From positions 536,218 through 554,077 of the forward strand of contig KQ481946.1 of the NCBI GenBank assembly GCA_001430745.1: a stretch of 17,860 nucleotides of DNA, written 5' to 3'. This DNA is from Auxenochlorella pyrenoidosa (Eukaryota > Chlorophyta > Trebouxiophyceae > Chlorellales > Chlorellaceae). Under the pieces are notes generated by a model. The model had not been told where the DNA came from. It did not search any database and worked only from the letters and a program-made list of their open reading frames with translations. Of the stretch, positions 8,395 through 16,832 are shown one piece after another. The translations under genes were made by a program, and so were the position numbers. The stretch's first letter is position 1. The number at the start of each line of letters is the position of its first letter.

Positions 8395-11300
8395 TCACGG
8401 CTCCTCTGCCCCCTCCATGTGACGCACAGCTGCGGTGCCGGACGCGCCAGCTGTTGCCACATCAGCCTCAAAAGCCACGACGGCAGCAGAGTGCTCTGCC
8501 GCCTTCTTCTGCTGGGCAAGGTACCATGAGACAGCTGCCAGCAGGACGGCGCACCCGCCCCACTGCGCCGCCCCCTGCAGGCCCTCGGACAGCAGGGGGT
8601 AGGAGGCAGCCAGGGAGCCCAGCAGGCGCACTGCAGGATGGGGAGTGGATGGGACAGGGGCCGGGCACGTGGTCAAGAGCGCTGGCTGCCGGTTCAGGGC
8701 CCAGTCCATGGGCAGGGAGCAGATCAATGCCCGTGCACACCAACAGCTGGGCGGGCAGCCGGCTCCCGCGCACCAATTTGGCACCCACAAGCAGACAAGT
8801 CTAGTCGCAGCGTCTGGCTCTCGAGTAGTAAATCGCAGGCAGCGCTGAGCCCACACCAGTGTGCCCCTGGAGTTGCTGCCCGTCGCGGTGCTCGGCCGAC
8901 CGATGCTGCCACCCTAGCCCACCTGGCAGGAAGGCTGCGGTGGCGGGCGCCCCCAGCCGCTGGATGCACAGCTGCTGCACCAGGTTGGCGCCCCAGTTGA
9001 TGCCGCCCGCCAGCGCCGCCACGGCGCCCAGCTCGGGCAGCCCCAGGCGCAGCAAGCGCTGCAGGCGGTCACGCTCAAAGCAGCACAGCAGCACAAAGGT
9101 GAGCGCCGACTGCGCCAGGAAGTTGGCCCACAGCACCTGCTGGTTGCTCACCACGCTGCCGCAGCGCTGCGGGAAGGGGGCGAGACGGGAAGGCGGCGAG
9201 CAACAGGGGGGCGCAGGGTGACGCAAGCATAAGGGGGCGCCGGCTGAGGCAGAGCCCGTGCCACAGAGCGTGGCAGGTGGCAGCCGTGGAGCTGCAGGGT
9301 GCTGCCCAATCCAGCCGGGAGCGGGCTCTACCAGGAGGAAGGCGCGTGGTGGAATGGGCAGGGGGCCCGGGCGTCAAAGCGCCTGCCTCAGTCGCCGCTG
9401 GCAGCCGCCTGGTCCCACCTGCACCACCAGCATGAAGCCCGCCAGGCAGCAGGCGCCCAGGAAGGAGAGGAAGATGCCGAAGGCGTCCCTCAGGCCCAGC
9501 CCCGGCGGGCCGGCGGGGGGCCCTGCCGGCGGCGGCGCGGCCGGCGGGGGCCTGCGCTTCTTCTGCAGGGCAGCCGCGGGCCCGCCTGCTGCGGCCTGGC
9601 CCGGCTCAGAGGCCTGCAGCAGATGCACGGTCGCCTCAGCTGGGTTGGGGCCTGCCAAATTCTGGCTCCCCCGCAGCTGGCTGCCTTGTGCAGCTGCACT
9701 CGCACTCCCTTCGCACAGCCGGTAGAGGGGTGTGCCGCCAAACGCGGCGGCGCACAGCCAAGCCTCCTCGCCGCGCCCAGCAAAGAGGCCGGCGCCCCGC
9801 GGCAGTGACCACGCGGCTGCACCCAACGCCCCGGCTGCGCGGTGAGGCGGCGCGGCATGCGGCCCGGCAGCGGCCGCTGCCTTGCTGCCAATCACCATGC
9901 CGCACCCCAGCAGCATGAGGGCGAGGGCGGGCCACAGGCCGGGCGGCAGCGGCTGCCTGCAGGACAAGCGGGCGGAGCACGCAGAGCTCAAGCCGAGGGC
10001 TACACAGCCCTCCGCCTGCCTCCCCTGGCCCAGCTGCTGCTCGGCAGCTCAGCCAGTGCAGCAGGGTGCGGCTCAGGTCTGGGCTAACCCTGGCAAAGCA
10101 ACATGCCATGGGCCAGACAAAGCGCAACAGGGGGGCGGGCAGGGAGGAGGGGGCGCACCGGAACAGGGCACGTGCCAGCAGGGCCACGATGACGGGGGCC
10201 AGCAGGAAGACCATCTGGCTGAGGTAGGCCTGCAGGGGGTGCGGGGGCAGGGGCAGCGGCGCGTTGTGGATGCGGACAGCAGCCCTGCAGCCTGCTAAGG
10301 TGCAGTCGCCAGGTGCAAAGGGGCGCTGCAGGTCGCACGCCAGAGATGCATCCCCGGCAGGGCGTCACCGCACCAGTGCGACTCTGCCTGCCCGCTAACC
10401 AGCCCAGAAAAGGCAGCGACCCCTTTGCTCATTTATGCCAGTGGCAGGCTGCATTGCAGGCAGGGTGTTGAGCGCATTCAGCAGGCGCAGGACGTGCCTG
10501 CAAGGCAAACAAGGCGGCAGCGATTCCCAAAGCACCCACCGTGGTGAAGAGCAGGGAGAAGACCTGGGCCAGCAGCAGGCTGCTGAGGAAGAAGGTCGTG
10601 CCGGCCAGCACTGCGGCCTGGCGCTTCCAGCTCGGCGCCGCCGACGGCGCATCCGGGGCGCCCCGCCCTGCTGCGGGGCTGGACGGCTCGGGAGGGGAGG
10701 TGGCCATGCGAGGCAGGGCCGGGTCCGGTTTGGAGGCCGAGGCGGCTCCCTCCTGGCCTGTGGGCTCGGCAGCAGCCGGGGCAGATGGCGCAGCAGCGGC
10801 CGGGGCTGCCGGCTGTGGCTGCTCGAGATCCTCTGGTCCCAGCAGAGGCTCTGCCAGGGCAGAGTCTGTGATAGGGACTCGCACTTTGGCCGGGGGCGCC
10901 TCGCTGCCCGTGCTGGTGCCGCCTGGCAGCGGGGCATGTGGGTGCTGCGCATGTGGCGACGGGCCGCCCGCAGCCGCTGCATGCTGCGCTGCCAGCTGTC
11001 GCTGCCTCCTGCGCAGCAGCGCCTTGTGCACGGCAGCAGGGATGGTGGAGCCCAGCAGGAGCGCGGGGCAGGCCAGCAGATTGATGAGAAAGCTGCAGGG
11101 GGTTAGGCAGGGAGCGGTGCAGGCAAGGAGTTTGACATTTTTGGATCGGCAAGGGCCACAAGAGCGGTGGGCACGGTGAGCCAACTGCCTGAAATGCATC
11201 CTCTCCTACTGACAGTTTAACGGGCGGCCGCCCACCTGAGCTGCAGGCTGGTCAGCGGTTCAGCCGCCTTGGTCTGAAGGTAGCGCAGAGCTGCTGGGTA

Positions 11301-11573
11301 GATGCCCCACACAAACTGCACAGCAGTGAGGGAGGTACACTGGGCACCCCAGTGAGGAGGGCAGGCCACCTGGCAGAGCGGTAGGCGGCGGCGCGCTAGG
11401 GCATTGCCTCGTCCGCAGTCTGGGGTCGGAGCCGGTCTGTAGGCGATCGTGGTAGGTCTCAAGCATATTCAAAGGCAGCCTGAGCAGTACTTCAACGCCC
11501 GGAAGCCAACTCGAGGGTTAACCTGGCAAGCGACGGCTATCGCCAGCCACCAAACGCGCCCAGAGTCCGCCAT
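8395..11573 (-). CDS. DMT/EamA-type membrane transporter with long disordered insertions (7 exons, 590 aa)
   Basis: Exons are 11573-11523, 11315-11236, 11092-10540, 10229-10159, 9956-9419, 9166-8923 and 8630-8395, all GT-AG with matching phases. The protein has ten predicted helices in two halves of five, as in the drug/metabolite transporter superfamily: about residues 7-26 ([20 protein letters not shown]), 45-62, 203-224, 229-251 ([20 protein letters not shown]), 259-276, 409-431, 440-462, 474-497, and two in the last exon (about 513-560). The [12 protein letters not shown] segment of helix 1 and the Gly/Ala-rich paired helices are typical of EamA proteins. The substrate cannot be told. Two Ala/Pro/Gln-rich insertions (about 63-200 and 277-402) are unusual for the family, which normally has 300-400 aa. 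The start (MADSGRVWW) was chosen for its ACAATGG context and perfect phase into exon 2. Exon 4 could start earlier, but only the acceptor at 10230 keeps phase. Confidence 0.83.
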
Positions 11574-12465
11574 TGTACACTTGAAACGAAAGAAATGCGC
11601 TGAGCGCCCAACAAACGACGTAAGAAATGATGTCGGGTGCAGGTTAGGGTTTGTGGCAGTGCACTGAGCCCGATCTGGGTGTGTATGGCATCTTGCTGAG
11701 CCTGAGCAAGAACAGCACTGGTTCTTCGGACCATCTGTCCAGGACCTGCACTTGCAGCCGAGAGAGCATCTGTTCGCGGCTGCATGGACCATCGCTCCGA
11801 GCTGGCTAGGAGCTCCAGGACCTAGCCGCTCCAGGTCGTGCCGGCTGTGCTGAAGGGGGCATGGGTGATACGACTGGCCACCGTGAAGGCCTCCCTTGGG
11901 CATAATGCTGGCCAAACCAGGAAACACGGCCACAACTCGGAATGCAGCGTGCCGGTGCGTCAGCACCAGCGTTGCATTGCAGCGGGTCATGCTGGGGGAA
12001 AGCGGCTTGTCCTTCAGCCCAGAGTCCGCTCAACCTGCAAGTGTGACATAAAGGCAAAACTCAGAAGCCAGCAAGCCGGGTGTGACGATTCGTCTGCAGA
12101 GCAGGCACTGGCACCAGCAGATGTGCCCCGCCTCTTGGCGCGGCCGAGCGCGCGGCGAGGCCACGCTGTGAGTGGTGTCGGGCCAATTGCAGGGTCTGTC
12201 GACTGCTCAAGGTTGTTCATTGCTGTCCCCAACACCTTGGTGCCACAATCTGGACTTGCGGAGGCGCCCTCCTGCCTAAGTCCCTGCCGCGGCCTCCGGT
12301 TTCGCCCTGACCCGCTTTGCGGCGCTGCGCTGCTCAACGTAATTGCAGCATTCTTAGCGGAACGCGACCAGCGAGCACCGCACAGCGAGCGCCGAATACT
12401 GCCGCCCCGGCACCAGCGGCTCCCGCCACCGCCCAGCAGCCAGCATCCCAGCCCCACCCAGCCGC
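11574..12465. other. Divergent promoter region between the transporter and the RS/polyQ-protein gene
   Basis: These 892 bp separate two divergent start codons and should hold both promoters and 5'UTRs. A full telo-box (TTAGGGTTT on plus) lies at 11644-11652. Long open frames on both strands here lack codon bias, splice logic or recognisable motifs. Confidence 0.55.
11644..11652 (-). promoter_or_regulatory. Telo-box upstream of the transporter start
   Basis: TTAGGGTTT on plus gives AAACCCTAA on minus, a complete plant telo-box, 71 bp before the transporter ATG at 11573. Role inferred from land-plant promoters; unproven in this alga. Confidence 0.35.
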
Positions 12466-14419
12466 ATGCCGGCCCAATGTAAACGGCCATCGCTGCCTGC
12501 AGACGTGCCAGATACCAGGCTGCAGCAGCTGCGCCCAGACCTGTTCCCAGGCGAGCGGCGGCAGCTCCGCCAGCAGTGGTCCTTGGAGCAGCCGTTTCTT
12601 GTGCTGGCGGCTACGGCGGAGAGCATGCCGCCGCCGCCGTCCCGACCGCCGCAGCGCCAACGACAGCAGGGGGAGCAGCAGCCCAGCCAGCAGCAGCGAC
12701 AGGCGCCGCCCGCACTGGGGCAAGGCTCTGGGAGCGGCGTGCTGGATGCCGCCGGCGCACAGGCCCAGCCCTCACGTCCGGTAGGTTCCCGGGATGGCGC
12801 TGGGCAAGCTGCAGCACTGGCCTTTGCACCGTCTGCTGCACAGGATTTCCTGCAAGTGCCTGGTTAGAATGCCTCTGTTCCGCCTGGTCCTTCCCGCATA
12901 AGGGCTAACCCGCCCTGGCACCATCTCTTTGTGCTCCCTCTTCTTGTGGCGTGTAGGCTGGTCAGTTGCGCCAGCCGCCGCCGCAGCAGCAGCAGCAGCG
13001 GGGCACGGCCAGGGCCAGCCCACGGGAGTTGCCTTCGACCATGCACATCTGCCCCCGGTGTGGCCGGCTGCCGCCTGACGGGCAGACCCTCGTGAATGCG
13101 CGGGTGAGGTGCCTGCTCGCCACCAGGCACATTGCCAGTTGTTGGTGGACATTGGGTGGCGTGCTGTGTGCAGCAATTGCCTAGCGCCTGCACCTGCCTG
13201 CGTGATTGCCGGTTCACCCGAGGAACCGCCAACTGCTCCGCTGCTGCCCGCTGCAGAGGCAGTCTGACCAGCACCTTCTGCGCCTGTGCATCAACTGCCG
13301 TGCCGCGGACTCCAACCTCCAGCACGCGGTGAGCCCCCCAGCTCGGCTGGGCACCCGCAGAAGGGTCACGTGCACGCCTTCTGTCACAGCGCACCCCGCC
13401 TGCAGCGCAAGCGTGCTGGGCGCTGCCGCCCGACCCTGCTTTCCAGCAGGGCTCGGCCGCTTGGCCGGTCGTTGGGGCGCCTGCGTGCCCCGTGCAAGGC
13501 TGCCTCCAGCCTGCCCACAGCTTCGTGCGCCGCGCCAACCCCTGCAGACCCCAACCACAACCATGTCGCCGACAGTCGAGCAAGGGAGCCACGACACATG
13601 CAGCCCGCTGTCCAGGCCTTGCGCCCAGCCGGCATGCGCCTCCCCGGCCAGCCCAGACCCGCGGCATGAGGCGTTGCCACTCCCGGAGACGTCAGACGGG
13701 AGCTTGGGCTCAGCAGGCGGCAAGCAGCAGCAGCGCCAGCAGGACGGGGAGCCACCCGGTGGGCAGCCGCCAGCCAGGCAGAAGCAAGGGGAGGAGCGTA
13801 GCGGGCGGCAGGAGGAGCGTGGTGCTCGGGATCGGGCTGGCACCAGGCGCGACGACGCCCAGCGTGGGCAGCGGGACGGGCAGGGCGCCTTGAAGCGCAG
13901 CCGCAGCCGCAGCCGCGGGAGGTCAGGGGAGCGCGGCCACCGCAAAAGGGGCGGTGCCGCCAACAAGGCGAGCCGCAGCCGCAGCCGATCACGACAGCGT
14001 GGCGACCGCAAGAAGCAAGTCGGCGCCGCCCGACCACCCCGCTCCCGCGAGCGGCGGCGTGGCGAGGAGCACCCCGGCGGGCGCGACGGCTCAGCGCGTG
14101 ATGGCAGGCGCAGCAGCCGCCGCTCCCGCTCCCGAGAGAAGCAGCAGGGCCGCACCCGCGGAAGCGGGCGCAGCCCGTCGCGCGAGCCGCGGCAGCGGCG
14201 GCGCGATGGCGATGAAGAGCGGCCCAGAAGGCAGCATGGCGGCGGTGGGCAGGGCAGGCGGGAGGAGGATCAGGGGCTGGCTGGCCCGGACTCGGGGGAG
14301 GGGCAGCGCTTGGACCCGCAGCCCGGCCGGCGTGCTGTTGCAGACCCGGGCGAAGGCAGGGCGCTGCCGCTGCCGCAGCAGCAGCAGGAGCAGCCGCTGG
14401 CAGATGCAGGGCAGGACCC

Positions 14420-14465
<46 letters not shown>

Positions 14466-14987
14466 GGGCACCCTGACGACCTTTTCGACCTGCTCCTCGA
14501 GACCGCCCGGCTCCCAGCTGCCTCGGCTGCCGGCCTGACCAGAGAGCTAGTGGCAGCCTACTCCTCTCTGGAAGACGCCCTGCCGGTGGAGGTGCAGGCC
14601 AGAAAGGTGGGTGCACGTGTGTGGGTGGGCTGCGTGGCTGGGCAGGAGGGTGCGGGGGCTATCTTCTGGGCTCAGTGCTTCACTCGGTACACGAGCGCGC
14701 CGCCTGCTGCCGGGGTTTCCTGGCGCCTCGTGCGTGCGCTTGACATGACACCCCTTTCCCTGCTGCTGCCGGCGTCCTCTCTGCAGGAGCGGCGGCTGCG
14801 GCTGCTATTGGCGGAGCACGACTTTCGGGCTGCCTACCGGCTCATGCAGTGGGCGCTCTTCATTGAGCCGCTGCGCATGGGGGGCCCCAGCGCTGCTGTT
14901 GCCGCGCAGCTTGAGGGGGCTCCTGAGGAGGCTGCAACGCCCGGCGTCGGAGGCGGGGCCGAGCAGGCCTCGCTAGCCTGGGCATAG
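12466..14987 (+). CDS. Unrecognised protein with putative zinc ribbon, RS-rich domain and polyQ tract (5 exons, 597 aa)
   Basis: Exons are 12466-12780, 12957-13103, 13257-13328, 13548-14606 and 14787-14987; every intron is GT-AG and phase 0. Residues 1-54 look folded (LRPDLFPGERRQLRQQWSL), then a Pro/Gln-rich linker. Residues 137-168 form CPRC-X24-CINC (CX2C-X24-CX2C), split by intron 2, a likely zinc-binding site. From about 290 to 400 the protein is very rich in Arg, Ser, Asp and Glu, with RSRSRSR repeats like those of SR splicing factors. A run of 14 Gln (470-483) comes next. The C-terminal 110 residues look folded and helical (DDLFDLLLETARL, then ERRLRLLLAEHDFRAAYRLM after the last intron). 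No RRM is present, so it is not a classical SR protein. A nuclear, RNA- or transcription-related role is inferred from composition only. Introns 3 and 4 are stop-free multiples of three, so they could be retained without frameshift. Confidence 0.72.
14421..14462 (+). repeat. (CAG)14 microsatellite coding polyglutamine
   Basis: Fourteen uninterrupted CAG codons inside exon 4 of the RS/polyQ-protein gene encode 14 glutamines. Pure CAG runs are prone to slippage, so the length is expected to vary between strains. Confidence 0.95.
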
Positions 14988-15398
14988 GCTGCCATGTGCA
15001 GCTGCCTGCCAGCTGCCAGGCCTCAGCTGCCAGCGCTGCCCTCTGTCAGTTGCATGAAGAACCTGGCTGCAAGAGCGCCGCGCCCACAACGAGATATTCC
15101 TGTCCTCCCGCCCTGGTCAGCCCCTAGTCACTTCATGCGCAGCTGCTTTACAATGTTGTTTGTGTAGCAGAGCTGTACAAAGCCGCTGCACGGGCTGATC
15201 ATGGCAGCAGCACCAACGCTAAAGACACAGGCAGGGAAACGCTGGGCAGGGCATCGGGATTGGGCAAACAGAGTTGATTATAGTAGCCTGGTTGCTTTGT
15301 CGATCCAGGGCATGCAAAGAAGTGGCAAGCTATTTTTGGTGATTTCAGTCATAAAAGACTTTGCGCACAACTCAACTGGCACCAACTCCAGCGTGCCT
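14988..15398. other. Convergent 3' region between the RS/polyQ gene and the Ala-rich gene
   Basis: These 411 bp hold the 3'UTRs of two convergent genes. The Ala-rich gene has a TGTAA at 15148-15152 on its strand; no TGTAA was seen for the plus-strand gene. The sequence is more AT-rich than the flanking exons, with no coding exon recognised. Confidence 0.55.
15148..15152 (-). terminator. Candidate poly(A) signal of the Ala-rich protein gene
   Basis: TGTAA on the minus strand, about 250 bp past the stop codon at 15399. Motif and spacing fit green-algal 3'UTRs. Confidence 0.45.
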
Positions 15399-16261
15399 TC
15401 AGTGGCACATGGCCAGGGGTGCCGGCCAGGGCGCGGCGGTGGCAGCCAGGGCCAGGCCACCCTGCGCGACCGCAGCAGCGCGGGCCTGCGCCAGCGCGGC
15501 GCACAGCGGCATCGGGCTGGTGACGAAGCAGGCGGCCAGGGCCTGGGCGAACGCGCCGCTGAAGGCGCCGGGCACCGCCAGGGCGGCGGCCAGGGCCTGC
15601 GGGTTGGTGATGCCGCCCACACCGGTGGCGATGGCGGTGGCGGCGGCCTAGCAAGAGGGAGGGAGGCGGCGCCGGTTCTTGTCAAACCCATAAGGGATCA
15701 GTAGGGAGATGTGTGCGAGATCTCCAACCATTGGCCTCCCACCACTAGCGCTCTGTCACTCAACCCCGCACCACCCATCCCACTCCTCACCCGTGCCAGC
15801 GCGGCAGCAGCGCCCATTTGGCCTGCAGCAAAGGCCTGGGACGCCGCCTGAACTGCAGCCAGACCGTTGGCGGCAGCAAACGCCTGCGCTGCTGCCTGGG
15901 TGGCGGTCACGATGTTGCCAGTGGCAAAGGCAGCGGTGAGGGCCGTCGGGATGCCGCCGGTGGCAAGCACCGTAGCACGCGCCTGCGCTGCCGCCGTCGG
16001 TACCCCCAGGTTGCCTGCCATTGCGTCAGCAACCGCAACTGAGCAAAAGGGAGGCACGAAAGTAGACTGGGTAGGAGATGCTGAGGAGCATGCAGTTGCC
16101 ACTGCCAGCTGGCGGAAGAGAAGCGGGCACCTCCGACTCCCTGCACCTGTTGCCACCGCAAGGCATTCCCTTTTTGCACCCGCCTTCTCACCCTGCGCTT
16201 GGGCCCCGATTAAGCCGGCAAACAGCACCAGGCATGCGGTAAGGGCAGCGTGGGTCTTCAT
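15399..16261 (-). CDS. Alanine-rich secreted protein of unknown function (3 exons, 188 aa)
   Basis: Exons are 16261-16192, 16038-15791 and 15647-15399, with GT-AG introns of 153 and 143 bp in phases 1 and 0. The start has a good context (CAACCATGA). Residues 1-22 are a clear signal peptide (MKTHAALTACLVLFAGLIGA, cleavage likely near AQA), so the product should enter the secretory pathway. The mature part is dominated by Ala, with Gly, Thr, Gln, Val, Phe and hardly any charged residues. It shows degenerate repeats of the type (A/T)xAxAxAFA(A/T)GN: ALTAAFATGN, QAAAQAFAAAN, QAASQAFAAGQ, and in exon 3 SGAFAQALAACF. Two Cys lie near the end (CFVTSPMPLC). The pattern recalls structural, silk-like or cell-wall proteins, but no family is recognised. 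Intron 1 is stop-free and a multiple of three, so a retained form of 239 aa is possible. Confidence 0.75.
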
Positions 16262-16727
16262 GGTTGACAGGTGGGGCAGGTCGGGGGGGCAGGGAGGGAA
16301 GAGGCCTGGTTGGGTGATTCTAGAGGAGAACAAGAGAGCGGGAGAATGATGCTGTGTTTGGTAGACTGAACGGCTTAAAAGGTGGCGGAGTTGGCAGCTG
16401 CCGGCAGCTGCCGTCTGTACCTTCACACCATGGCCGAACCTTGCCTGCGCTGACAGGTGGGCACAGCCAGCTGGAGCAAGGCCAGGTGGATGCCTGCGGC
16501 TGGAACGCTCTCTGCCGGCTCAAGCATCCAACAGCAGCTGACGGGGTAAAGCAGCCCTGATGCGAGGTGGATCGGCGTGGGTCAGGGCAGCCGAGGTGCA
16601 TCTTTACTTAGCCACCTGTACTCGAATGTTCTTGCATGCTTCACACTCTGGCCGGCGCAGACCGAGGGGCAGCGTGTAAACAAGGGAGCAGCCAGGAGCG
16701 CAGGCATGCAAGCCGGACCGCGCAGCC
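16262..16727. other. Spacer between the Ala-rich gene and NAT10
   Basis: Holds the NAT10 3'UTR and the promoter/5'UTR of the Ala-rich gene, both minus strand. A TTTTAA stretch (minus strand, about 16375-16380) some 115 bp before the Ala-rich ATG could act as a weak TATA element. No TGTAA on the NAT10 strand was seen, and no gene was recognised. Confidence 0.45.
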
Positions 16728-16794
16728 TCAGTGCTTTGCCTTCTTGCGCTGCTGCTTGCCGTCGCCGCGCTCGCCGCCTCCCTTCTGCTTCTTC

Positions 16795-16832
<38 letters not shown>

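Noticed and set aside
10229..10302. Upstream acceptors for transporter exon 4 (at about 10295 or 10285)
   Set aside because: They do not match the phase of the good ACG|GTGGGT donor; the acceptor at 10230 has a long pyrimidine tract, is in phase and gives the expected FTTAYLSQ join.
10435..11179. Plus-strand open frames of over 210 codons
   Set aside because: They are antisense to transporter exon 3, whose minus-strand reading has membrane helices and matching splice phases.
13384..14616. 410-codon open frame on the minus strand
   Set aside because: It lies antisense to exon 4 of the RS/polyQ gene; its Ala-rich and polyAla translation is the complement of the CAG and Arg/Ser codons, and it ignores good splice sites.
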